Positions 11,962 through 23,499 of a stretch of 42,325 bases of DNA are shown here, one piece after another (the stretch's first letter is position 1; each line of letters begins with the position of its first letter). Source of the DNA: Saccoglossus kowalevskii (Eukaryota; Hemichordata; Enteropneusta; Harrimaniidae). The stretch covers positions 1 through 42,325 of the forward strand of contig NW_003137567.1 of assembly GCF_000003605.2 (NCBI RefSeq), read 5' to 3'. Both the position numbers and the translations under genes were made by a program. Below the pieces are notes generated by a model, which worked only from the letters and a program-made list of their open reading frames with translations, was not told the DNA's origin and searched no databases.

Positions 11962-14230
11962 CATTCCACTGGATTTTGCTTTGGTATTCAAAGTGTTCCA
12001 CTGACTTTTACTTTGGCATTCAAAGTGTTTCACTGACTTTTACTTTGGCATTCAAAGCATTCCACTGGATTTTGCTTTGGTATTCAAAGCATCCTACTGA
12101 CTTTTACTTTGACATTCAAAGCATTCCACTGACTTTTACTTTGGCATTCAAAGCATTCCACTGGATTTTACTTTCACATTCAAAGTGTTTCACTGACTTT
12201 TACTTTGGCATTCAAAGCATTCCACTGACTTTTACTTTGGCATTCAAAGCATTCCACTGGACTTTACTTTGGCATTCAAAGCATTCCACTGACTTTTACT
12301 TTGGTATTCAAAGCATTCCACTGACTTTTACTTTGGCATTCAAAGCATTCCACTGACTTTTACTTTGGCATTCAAAGCATTCCACTGACTTTTACTTTGG
12401 CATTCAAAGCATTCCACTGACTTTTACTTTGGCATTCAAACCATTCCACTGACTTTTACTTTGGCATTCAAAACATTCCACTGGATTTTACTTTGGCATT
12501 CAAAGCATTCCACTGACTTTTACTTTGGCATTCAAAGCATTCCACTGACTTTTACTTTGGCATTCAAAGCATTCCACTGACTTTTACTTTGGCATTCAAA
12601 GCATTCCACTGACTTTTACTTTGGCATTCAAACCATTCCACTGACTTTTACTTTGGCATTCAAAACATTCCACTGGATTTTACTTTGGCATTCAAAGCAT
12701 TCCACTGGATTTTGCTTTGGTATTCAAAGTGTTCCACTGACTTTTACTTTGGCATTCAAAGTGTTCCACTGACTTTTATTTTGGCATTCAAAGTATTCCA
12801 CTGGATTTTGCTTTGGTATTCAAAGCATCCTACTGACTTTTACTTTGGCATTCAAAGCATTCCACTGACTTTCACTTTGGCATCAAAGCATTCCACTGGA
12901 TTTACTTTGGCATTCAAAGTGCTCCACTGACTTTTACTTTGGCATTCAAAGCATTCCACTGACTTTTACTTTGGCATTCAAAGCATTCCACTGACTTTTA
13001 CTTTGACATTCAAAGCATTCCACTGGATTTTACTTTGGCATTCAAAGTGTTCCACTGACTTTTACTTTGGCATTCAAAGCATTCCACTGACTTTTACTTT
13101 GGCATTCAAAGCATTCCACTGGATTTTACTTTGACATTCAAAGTGTTCCACTGACTTCTTCTTTGGCATTCAAAGCATTACACTGGATTTTACTTTGGCA
13201 TTCAAAACATTCCACTGACTTTTACTTTGGCATTCAAAGCATTCCACTGACTTTTACTTTGGCATTCAAAACATTCCACTGGATTTTACTTTGGCATTCA
13301 AAGCATTCCACTGACTTTTACTTTGGCATTAAAAGCATTCCACTGGATTTTGCTTTGGTATTCAAAGTGTTCCACTGACTTTTACTTTGGCATTCAAAGT
13401 GTTTCACTCACTTTTACTTTGGCATTCAAAGCATTCAACTGGATTTTGCTTTGGTATACAAAGCATCCTACTGACTTTTACTTTGACATTCAAAGCATTC
13501 CACTGACTTTTACTTTGGCATTCAAAGCATTCCACTGGATTTTACTTTCACATTAATGTGTTTCACTGACTTTTACTTTGGCATTCAAAGCATTCCACTG
13601 ACTTTTACTTTGGCATTCAAAGCATTCCACTGACTTTTACTTTGGCATTCAAAGCATTCCACTGGATTTTGCTTTGGCATTCAAAGTGTTCCACTGACTT
13701 TTACTTTGGCATTCAAAGTGTTCCACTGACTTTTACTTTGGCATTCAAAGTGTTCCACTGACTTTTACTTTGGCATTCAAAGTGTTTCACTGACTTTTAC
13801 TTTGGCATTCAAAGCATTCCACTGGATTTTGCTTTGGTATTCAAAGTGTTCCACTGACTTTTATTTTGGCATTCAAAGCATTCCAGTGACTTTTACTTTG
13901 GCATTCAAAGCATTCCACTGGATTCTGCTTTGGTATTTAAAGCATTCCACTGACTTTTACTTTGGCATTCAAAGCATTCCACTGACTTTTACTTTGGCAT
14001 TCAAAGCATTCCACTGGATTTTGCTTTGGCATTCAAAGTGTTCCACTGACTTTTACTTTGGCATTCAAAGTTTTCCACTGACTTTTACTTTGGCATTCAA
14101 AGTGTTCCACTGACTTTTACTTTGGCATTCAAAGTGTTTCACTGACTTTTACTTTGGCATTCAAAGCATTCCACTGGATTTTGCTTTGGTATTCAAAGTG
14201 TTCCACTGACTTTTATTTTGGCATTCAAAG

Positions 14231-15471
14231 CATTCCAGTTATTTACTTTGGCATTCAAAGCATTCCACTGGATTTTACTTTGGCATTCAAAGCATTCCAC
14301 TGGATTTTACTTTGGCATTCAAAGCATCCTACTGACTTTTACTTTCACATTCAAAGCATCCTACTGACTTTTACTTTCACATTCAAAGCATTCCACTGAC
14401 TTTTACTTTGGCATTCAAAGTGTTTCACTGACTTTTACTTTGGCATTCAAAGCATTCCACTGGATTTTGCTTTGGTATTCAAAGTGTTCCACTGACTTTC
14501 ACTTTGGCATTTAAAGTGTTCCACTGACTTTTACTTTGGCATTCAAAGTGTTTCACTGACTTTTACTTTGGCATTCAAAGCATTCCACTGGATTTTGCTT
14601 TGGTATTCAAAGTGTTCCACTGACTTTTATTTTGGCATTCAAAGCATTCCAGTTATTTACTTTGGCATTCAAAGCATTCCACTGGATTTTACTTTGGCAT
14701 TCAAAGCATCCTACTGACTTTTACTTTCACATTCAAAGCATCCTACTGACTTTTACTTTCACATTCAAAGCATTCCACTGACTTTCACTTTGGCATTCAA
14801 AGCATTCCACTGGATTTTGCTTTGGCATTCAAAGTGTTCCACTGACTTTTACATTCACATTAATGTGTTTCACTGACTTTTACTTTGGCATTCAAAGTGT
14901 TCCACTGACTTTTACTTTGGCATTCAAAGTGTTCCACTGACTTTTACTTTGGCATTCAAAGTGTTTCACTGACTTTTACTTTGGCATTCAAAGCATTCCA
15001 CTGGATTTTGCTTTGGTATTCAAAGTGTTCCACTGACTTTTATTTTGGCATTCAAAGCATTCCAGTTATTTACTTTGGCATTCAAAGCATTCCACTGGAT
15101 TTTACTTTGGCATTCAAAGCATTCCACTGGATTTTACTTTGGCATTCAAAGCATCCTACTGACTTTTACTTTCACATTCAAAGCATCCTACTGACTTTTA
15201 CTTTCACATTCAAAGCATTCAACTGACTTTTACTTTGGCATTCAAAGTGTTTCACTGACTTTTACTTTGGCATTCAAAGCATTCCACTGGATTTTGCTTT
15301 GGTATTCAAAGTGTTCCACTGACTTTTACTTTGGCATTTAAAGTGTTCCACTGACTTTTACTTTGGCATTCAAAGTGTTTCACTGACTTTTACTTTGGCA
15401 TTCAAAGCATTCCACTGGATTTTGCTTTGGTATTCAAAGTGTTCCACTGACTTTTATTTTGGCATTCAAAG
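14231..15471 (+). repeat. Three near-tandem copies of the 414-bp higher-order unit
   Basis: G monomers start at 14231, 14645, 15058 and 15472, giving spacings of 414, 413 and 414. The first and third intervals have the order G-B-B-H-H-A-E-C-P-D-E-C-F: twelve 32-bp monomers plus the 30-bp G, which is 414. The middle interval has a different interior that includes a 31-bp N-type monomer (palindrome at 14856), which explains 413. This is the best place in the window to see the higher-order unit in tandem. Confidence 0.9.
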
Positions 15472-17768
15472 CATTCCAGTTATTTACTTTGCCATTCAAA
15501 GCATTCCACTGGATTTTACTTTGGCATTCAAAGCATCCTACTGACTTTTACTTTCACATTCAAAGCATCCTACTGACTTTTACTTTCACATTCAAAGCAT
15601 TCCACTGACTTTCACTTTGGCATTCAAAGCATTCCACTGGATTTTACTTTGGCATTCAAAGCATTCCACTGACTTTCACTTTGGCATTCAAAGCATTCCA
15701 CTGGATTTTACTTTGGCATTCAAAGTGTTCCACTGACTTTTACTTTGGCATTCAAAGCATTCCACTGACTTTTACTTTGGCATTCAAAGCATTCCACTGA
15801 CTTTTACTTTGACATCCAAAGCATTCCACTGGATTTTACTTTGACATTCAAAGTATTCCACTGACTTCTTCTTTGGCATTCAAAGCATTACACTGGATTT
15901 TACTTTGGCATTCAAAGCATTCCACTGACTTTTACTTTGGCATTCAAAGCATTCCACTGACTTTTACTTTGGCATTCAAAGCATTCCACTGACTTTTACT
16001 TTGGCATTCAAAGCATTCCACTGGATTTTGCTTTGGTATTCAAAGTGTTCCACTGACTTTTACTTTGGCATTCAAAGTGTTTCACTGACTTTTACTTTGG
16101 CATTCAAAGCATTCCACTGGATTTTGCTTTGGTATTCAAAGCATCCTACTGACTTTTACTTTGACATTCAAAGCATTCCACTGACTTTTACTTTGGCATT
16201 CAAAGCATTCCACTGGATTTTACTTTCACATTAATGTGTTTCACTGACTTTTACTTTGGCATTCAAAGCATTCCACTGACTTTTACTTTGGCATTCAAAG
16301 CATTCCACTGACTTTTACTTTGGCATTCAAAGCATTCCACTGGATTTTGCTTTGGCATTCAAAGTGTTCCACTGACTTTTACTTTGGCATTCAAAGCATT
16401 CCACTGACTTTTACTTTGGCATTCAAAGCATTCCACTGGATTTTGCTTTGGCATTCAAAGTGTTCCACTGACTTTTACTTTGGCAATCAAAGTGTTCCAC
16501 TGACTTTTACTTTGGCATTCAAAGTGTTCCACTGACTTTTACTTTGGCATTCAAAGCATTCCACTGGATTTTACTTTGGCATTCAAAGCATCCTACTGAC
16601 TTTTACTTTCACATTAAAGTGTTTCACTGACTTTTACTTTGGCATTCAAAGCATTCCACTGACTTTTACTTTGGCATTCAAAGCATTCCACTGACTTTTA
16701 TTTTGGATTTCAAAGCATTCCACTGGATTTTGCTTTGGCATTCAAAGTGTTCCACTGACTTTTACTTTGGCATTCAAAGTGTTCCACTGACTTTTACTTT
16801 GGCATTCAAAGTGTTTCACTGACTTTTACTTTGGCATTCAAAGCATTCCACTGGATTTTGCTTTGGTATTCAAAGTGTTCCACTGACTTTTATTTTGGCA
16901 TTCAAAGCATTCCAGTTATTTACTTTGGCATTCAAAGCATTCCACTGGATTTTACTTTGGCATTCAAAGCATTCCACTGACTTTTACTTTGGCATTCAAA
17001 GCATTCCACTGACTTTTACTTTGGCATTCAAAGCATTCCACTGACTTTTACTTTGACATTCAAAGCATTCCACTGGATTTTACTTTGGCATTCAAAGTGT
17101 TCCACTGGATTTTACTTTGGCATTCAAAGTGTTCCACTGACTTTTACTTTGGCATTCAAAGTGTTTCACTGACTTTTACTTTGGCATTCAAAGCATTCCA
17201 CTGGATTTTGCTTTGGTATTCAAAGCATCCTACTGACTTTTACTTTGACATTCAAAGCATTCCACTGACTTTTACTTTGGCATTCAAAGCATTCCACTAG
17301 ATTTTACTTTCACATTAATGTGTTTCACTGACTTTTACTTTGGCATTCAAAGCATTCCACTGACTTTTACTTTGGCATTCAAAGCATTCCACTGGATTTT
17401 GCTTTGGCATTCAAAGTGTTCCACTGACTTTTACTTTGGCATTCAAAGTTTTCCACTGACTTTTACTTTGGCATTCAAAGTGTTCCACTGACTTTTACTT
17501 TGGCATTCAAAGTGTTTCACTGACTTTTACTTTGGCATTCAAAGCATTCCACTGGATTTTGCTTTGGTATTCAAAGTGTTCCACTGACTTTTATTTTGGC
17601 ATTCAAAGCATTCCAGTGACTTTTACTTTGGCATTCAAAGCATTCCACTGACTTTTACTTTGACATTCAAAGCATTCCACTGGATTTTACTTTGGCATTC
17701 AAAGTGTTCCACTGACTTTTACTTTGGCATTCAAAGCATTCCACTGACTTTTACTTTGGCATTCAAAG

Positions 17769-18246
17769 CATTCCACTGACTTTTACTTTGACATCCAAAG
17801 CATTCCACTGGATTTTACTTTGACATTCAAAGTGTTCCACTGACTTCTTCTTTGGCATTCAAAGCATTACACTGGATTTTACTTTTGCATTCAAAGTGTT
17901 CCACTGGATTTTACTTTGGCATTCTAAGTGTTCCACTGACTTTTACTTTGGCATTCAAAGTGTTCCACTGACTTTTACTTTGGCATTCAAAGTGTTTCAT
18001 TGACTTTTACTTTGGCATTCAAAGCATTCCACTGGATTTTGCTTTGGTATTCAAAGTGTTCCACTGACTTTTATTTTGGCATTCAAAGCATTCCAGTTAT
18101 TTACTTTGGCATTCAAAGCATTCCACTGGATTTTACTTTGGCATTCAAAGCATCCTACTGACTTTTACTTTCACATTCAAAGCATCCTACTGACTTTTAC
18201 TTTCACATTCAAAGCATTCCACTGACTTTCACTTTGGCATTCAAAG
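17769..18246 (+). repeat. 478-bp cassette of 15 monomers (J to I), best copy
   Basis: Monomer starts are J 17769, Q 17801, K 17833, L 17865, M 17897, D 17929, D 17961, E' 17993, C 18025, F 18057, G 18089 (30 bp), B 18119, H 18151, H 18183 and I 18215. Cassettes with the same order, and G exactly 320 bases after J, start at 177, 4591, 25722, 29329, 34933 and 39564; the 29329 copy ends in A rather than I. Partial or altered forms are at about 6952, 7813 and 11099. J to M are the most diverged monomers in the window and make good landmarks. Confidence 0.9.
18057..18118 (-). promoter_or_regulatory. F-G pair with minus-strand AATAAA hexamer
   Basis: The F monomer reads TTTTATTTTGG on the plus strand, so its reverse complement contains AATAAA, the canonical polyadenylation hexamer. 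Nearly every F precedes a G, giving about 50 such hexamers across the window, all in the minus-strand sense. The following G contains TATTTAC, which fits the degenerate forkhead core TRTTKRY. Both motifs are short and AT-rich, so chance is a sufficient explanation; no function is claimed. Confidence 0.3.
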
Positions 18247-18978
18247 CATTCCACTGGATTTTACTTTGGCATTCAAAGCATTCCACTGGATTTTACTTTG
18301 GCATTCAAAGCATTCCACTGGATTTTACTTTCACATTAATGTGTTTCACTGACTTTTACTTTGGCATTCAAAGCATTCCACTGACTTTTACTTTGGCATT
18401 CAAAGCATTCCACTGACTTTTACTTTGGCATTCAAAGCATTCCACTGGATTTTGCTTTGGCATTCAAAGTGTTCCACTGACTTTTACTTTGGCATTCAAA
18501 GTTTTCCACTGACTTTTACTTTGGCATTCAAAGTGTTCCACTGACTTTTACTTTGGCATTCAAAGTGTTTCACTGACTTTTACTTTGGCATTCAAAGCAT
18601 TCCACTGGATTTTGCTTTGGTATTCAAAGTGTTCCACTGACTTTTATTTTGGCATTCAAAGCATTCCAGTTATTTACTTTGGCATTCAAAGCATTCCACT
18701 GGATTTTACTTTGGCATTCAAAGCATTCCACTGGATTTTACTTTGGCATTCAAAGCATCCTACTGACTTTTACTTTCACATTCAAAGCATCCTACTGACT
18801 TTTACTTTCACATTCAAAGCATTCCACTGACTTTTACTTTGGCATTCAAAGTGTTTCACTGACTTTTACTTTGGCATTCAAAGCATTCCACTGGATTTTG
18901 CTTTGGTATTCAAAGTGTTCCACTGACTTTCACTTTGGCATTTAAAGTGTTCCACTGACTTTTACTTTGGCATTCAAA
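18235..18978 (+). repeat. 0.74-kb duplicated block, partner 19861-20604
   Basis: The offset is 1,626. The block runs from B-B-B-N through the O monomer, C-F-G-B-B-H-H-A-E-C-P-D. On the left the first copy follows an I monomer and the second follows a G, so the junction falls at a monomer boundary. Confidence 0.87.
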
Positions 18979-19512
18979 GCATTCCACTGACTTTTACTTT
19001 GACATTCAAAGCATTCCACTGGATTTTACTTTGGCATTCAAAGTGTTCCACTGACTTTTACTTTGGCATTCAAAGCATTCCACTGACTTTTACTTTGGCA
19101 TTCAAAGCATTCCACTGGATTTTACTTTGACATTCAAAGTGTTCCACTGACTTCTTCTTTGGCATTCAAAGCATTACACTGGATTTTACTTTGGCATTCA
19201 AAGCATTCCACTGACTTTTACTTTGGCATTCAAAGCATTCCACTGACTTTTACTTTGGCATTCAAAGCATTCCACTGACTTTTACTTTGGCATTCAAAAC
19301 ATTCCACTGGATTTTACTTTGGCATTCAAAGCATTCCACTGACTTTTACTTTGGCATTAAAAGCATTCCACTGGATTTTGCTTTGGTATTCAAAGTGTTC
19401 CACTGACTTTTACTTTGGCATTCAAAGTGTTTCACTGACTTTTACTTTGACATTCAAAGCATTCCACTGACTTTTACTTTGGCATTCAAAGCATTCCACT
19501 GGATTTTACTTT

Positions 19513-19957
19513 CACATTAATGTGTTTCACTGACTTTTACTTTGGCATTCAAAGCATTCCACTGACTTTTACTTTGGCATTCAAAGCATTCCACTGACTT
19601 TTACTTTGGCATTCAAAGCATTCCACTGGATTTTGCTTTGGCATTCAAAGTGTTCCACTGACTTTTACTTTGGCATTCAAAGTTTTCCACTGACTTTTAC
19701 TTTGGCATTCAAAGTGTTCCACTGACTTTTACTTTGGCATTCAAAGTGTTTCACTGACTTTTACTTTGGCATTCAAAGCATTCCACTGGATTTTGCTTTG
19801 GTATTCAAAGTGTTCCACTGACTTTTATTTTGGCATTCAAAGCATTCCAGTTATTTACTTTGGCATTCAAAGCATTCCACTGGATTTTACTTTGGCATTC
19901 AAAGCATTCCACTGGATTTTACTTTGGCATTCAAAGCATTCCACTGGATTTTACTTT
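19513..19957 (+). repeat. 445-bp higher-order unit (14 monomers) starting at N palindrome
   Basis: The palindromes of successive N monomers start at 19513 and 19958, a spacing of 445. The order is N-E-A-A-C'-D-O-D-E-C-F-G-B-B. N is 31 bp and G is 30 bp, so 12 x 32 + 31 + 30 = 445. The same unit with the same spacing is at 40956-41400. Confidence 0.88.
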
Positions 19958-20287
19958 CACATTAATGTGTTTCACTGACTTTTACTTTGGCATTCAAAGC
20001 ATTCCACTGACTTTTACTTTGGCATTCAAAGCATTCCACTGACTTTTACTTTGGCATTCAAAGCATTCCACTGGATTTTGCTTTGGCATTCAAAGTGTTC
20101 CACTGACTTTTACTTTGGCATTCAAAGTTTTCCACTGACTTTTACTTTGGCATTCAAAGTGTTCCACTGACTTTTACTTTGGCATTCAAAGTGTTTCACT
20201 GACTTTTACTTTGGCATTCAAAGCATTCCACTGGATTTTGCTTTGGTATTCAAAGTGTTCCACTGACTTTTATTTTGGCATTCAAAG

Positions 20288-20701
20288 CATTCCAGTTATT
20301 TACTTTGGCATTCAAAGCATTCCACTGGATTTTACTTTGGCATTCAAAGCATTCCACTGGATTTTACTTTGGCATTCAAAGCATCCTACTGACTTTTACT
20401 TTCACATTCAAAGCATCCTACTGACTTTTACTTTCACATTCAAAGCATTCCACTGACTTTTACTTTGGCATTCAAAGTGTTTCACTGACTTTTACTTTGG
20501 CATTCAAAGCATTCCACTGGATTTTGCTTTGGTATTCAAAGTGTTCCACTGACTTTCACTTTGGCATTTAAAGTGTTCCACTGACTTTTACTTTGGCATT
20601 CAAAGTGTTTCACTGACTTTTACTTTGGCATTCAAAGCATTCCACTGGATTTTGCTTTGGTATTCAAAGTGTTCCACTGACTTTTATTTTGGCATTCAAA
20701 G
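20288..20701 (+). repeat. 414-bp higher-order unit
   Basis: G-to-G spacing is exactly 414 (20288 to 20702). The P monomer carries the CTTTCACTTTGG change of the I subfamily together with CATTTAAAG; the same combination is at about 14490-14520, 18930-18950 and 38490-38510. Confidence 0.87.
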
Positions 20702-21243
20702 CATTCCAGTTATTTACTTTGGCATTCAATGCATTCCACTGGATTTTACTTTGGCATTCAAAGCATCCTACTGACTTTTACTTTCACATTCAAAGCATCC
20801 TACTGACTTTTACTTTCACATTCAAAGCATTCCACTGACTTTCACTTTGGCATTCAAAGCATTCCACTGGATCTTACTTTGGCATTCAAAGCATTCCACT
20901 GACTTTCACTTTGGCATTCAAAGCATTCCACTGGATATTACTTTGGCATTCAAAGTGTTCCACTGACTTTTACTTTGGCATTCAAAGCATTCCACTGACT
21001 TTTACTTTGGCATTCAAAGCATTCCACTGACTTTTACTTTGACATTCAAAGCATTCCACTGAATTTTACTTTGGCATTCAAAGTGTTCCACTGACTTTTA
21101 CTTTGGCATTCAAAGCATTCCACTGACTTTTACTTTGGCAGTCAAAGCATTCCACTGACTTTTACTTTGACATCCAAAGCATTCCACTGGATTTTACTTT
21201 GGCATTCAAAGTGTTCCACTGACTTCTTCTTTGGCATTCAAAG

Positions 21244-21775
21244 CATTACACTGGATTTTACTTTTGCATTCAAAGTGTTCCACTGGATTTTACTTTGGCA
21301 TTCAAAGTGTTCCACTGACTTTTACTTTGGCATTCAAAGTGTTCCACTGACTTTTACTTTGGCATTCAAAGTGTTTCACTGACTTTTACTTTGGCATTCA
21401 AAGCATTCCACTGGATTTTGCTTTGGTATTCAAAGTGTTCCACTGACTTTTATTTTGGCATTCAAAGCATTCCAGTTATTTACTTTGGCATTCAAAGCAT
21501 TCCACTGGATTTTACTTTGGCATTCAAAGCATCCTACTGACTTTTACTTTCACATTCAAAGCCTCCTACTGACTTTTACTTTCACATTCAAAGCATTCCA
21601 CTGACTTTCACTTTGGCATTCAAAGCATTCCACTGGATTTTACTTTGGCATTCAAAGCATTCCACTGACTTTCACTTTGGCATTCAAAGCATTCCACTGG
21701 ATTTTACTTTGGCATTCAAAGTGTTCCACTGACTTTTACTTTGGCATTCAAAGCATTCCACTGACTTTTACTTTG
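21244..21775 (+). repeat. 0.53-kb duplicated block, partner 28819-29350
   Basis: The offset is 7,575. Both begin with an L monomer and share the private GCCTCCTACTG change in the second H (21562 and 29137). In the left copy L follows K as usual; in the right copy L follows A, so 28818/28819 is a recombination junction in monomer register. Confidence 0.86.
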
Positions 21776-21839
21776 GCATTCAAAGCATTCCACTGACTTT
21801 TACTTTGGCATTCAAAGCATTCCACTGGATTTTGCTTTG

Positions 21840-21965
21840 GTATTCAAGTGTTCCACTGACTTTACTTGGGCATTCAAAGCATCCACTGACTTTACTTTGG
21901 CATCAAAGCATCCAGTGACTTTACTTTGGCATTCAAAGCATCCACTGACTTTTACTTTGCATTCA
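21840..21965 (+). other. Run-contraction patch
   Basis: Four monomers carry ATTCAAGTG, GACTTTACTTGGGC, CATCCACTG, GGCATCAAAG, CATCCAGTG and ACTTTGCATTC. Clean sequence resumes with CAAAACATTCC. Confidence 0.7.
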
Positions 21966-22414
21966 AAACATTCCACTGGATTTTACTTTGGCATTCAAAG
22001 CATTCCACTGACTTTTACTTTGGCATTCAAAGCATTCCACTGACTTTTACTTTGGCATTCAAAGCATTCCACTGGATTTTGCTTTGGTATTCAAAGTGTT
22101 CCACTGACTTTTACTTTGGCATTCAAAGTGTTTCACTGACTTTTACTTTGGCATTCAAAGCATCCTACTGACTTTTGCTTTGACATTCAAAGCATTCCAC
22201 TGACTTTTACTTTGACATTCAAAGCATTCCACTGACTTTTACTTTGGCATTCAAAGCATTCCACTGGATTTTAATTTCACATTAATGTGTTGCACTGACT
22301 TTTACTTTGGCATTCAAAGCATTCCACTGACTTTTACTTTGGCATTCAAAGCATTCCACTGGATTTTGCTTTGGCATTCAAAGTGTTCCACTGACTTTTA
22401 CTTTGGCATTCAAA

Positions 22415-23499
22415 GTGTTCCACTGACTTTTACTTTGGCATTCAAAGTGTTTCACTGACTTTTACTTTGGCATTCAAAGCATTCCACTGGATTTTGCTTT
22501 GGTATTCAAAGTGTTCCACTGACTTTTATTTTGGCATTCAAAGCATTCCAGTTATTTACTTTGGCATTCAAAGCATACCACTGGATTTTACTTTGGCATT
22601 CAAAGCATTCCACTGGATTTTACTTTGGCATTCAAAGCATCCTACTGACTTTTACTTTCACATTCAAAGCATCCTACTGACTTTTACTTTCACATTCAAA
22701 GCATTCCACTGACTTTTACTTTGGCATTCAAAGTGTTTCACTGACTTTTACTTTGGCATTCAAAGCATTCCACTGGATTTTGCTTTGGTATTCAAAGTGT
22801 TCCACTGACTTTTACTTTGGCATTTAAAGTGTTCCACTGACTTTTACTTTGGCATTCAAAGTGTTTCACTGACTTTTACTTTGGCATTGAAAGCATTCCA
22901 CTGGATTTTGCTTTGGTATTCAAAGTGTTCCACTGACTTTTATTTTGGCATTCAAAGCATTCCAGTTATTTACTTTGGCATTCAAAGCATTCCACTGGAT
23001 TTTACTTTGGCATTCAAAGCATCCTACTGACTTTTACTTTCACATTCAAAGCATCCTACTGACTTTTACTTTCACATTCAAAGCATTCCACTGACTTTCA
23101 CTTTGGCATTCAAAGCATTCCACTGGATTTTACTTTGGCATTCAAAGCATTCCACTGACTTTCACTTTGGCATTCAAAGCATTCCACTGGATTTTACTTT
23201 GGCATTCAAAGTGTTCCACTGACTTTTACTTTGGCATTCAAAGCATTCCACTGACTTTTACTTTGGCATTCAAAGCATTTCACTGACTTTTACTTTGACA
23301 TTCAAAGCATTCCACTGGATTTTACTTTGGCATTCAAAGTGTTCCACTGACTTTTACTTTGGCATTCAAAGCATTCCACTGACTTTTACTTTGGCATTCA
23401 AAGCATTCCACTGACTTTTACTTTGACATCCAAAGCATTCCACTGGATTTTACTTTGGCATTCAAAGTGTTCCACTGACTTCTTCTTGGCATTCAAAGC
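22415..23499 (+). repeat. 1.1-kb duplicated block, partner 37204-38289
   Basis: The offset is 14,789, changing by one base near the right end because of a lost T in the left copy. Shared rare changes are CATTGAAAG (22889 and 37678), CATTTCACTG (23276 and 38065) and the CpG-bearing GCGTTACAC (23499 and 38289). Differences include TTTTAGCATT and CATTCTAGTT in the right copy only. Confidence 0.87.
22544..22957 (+). repeat. 414-bp higher-order unit with a private G substitution
   Basis: G monomers start at 22544 and 22958. An E monomer ends CATTGAAAG, with the unusual G at 22889. The same change is at 33016 and 37678, each 69 bases before a G monomer, so these three loci share a recent ancestor. 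Confidence 0.87.

Larger units (their letters stand above)
9340..12690 (+). repeat. Zone rich in plain consensus (A) monomers
   Basis: In this 3.3-kb stretch, particularly 9400-9800 and 11460-12660, most monomers are A, with CAAACCATTCC and CAAAACATTCC pairs as the main landmarks. The G, H and J-M landmarks that mark the rest of the window are few. A zone of near-identical monomers is expected from recent local expansion or conversion. Confidence 0.7.

Noticed and set aside
11949-12356. Plus-strand protein genes of 60-135 residues rich in F, H, W and K
   Set aside because: They start at TTG, repeat a 32-residue period set by the DNA unit, end wherever a CTGAC monomer falls in phase, and have no ribosome site, promoter or non-repeat domain. 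The array is non-coding satellite.
22278-22289. Promoter or operator for a gene, based on the palindrome
   Set aside because: No gene lies downstream of any of the 22 copies; the site is a fixed part of the N monomer.
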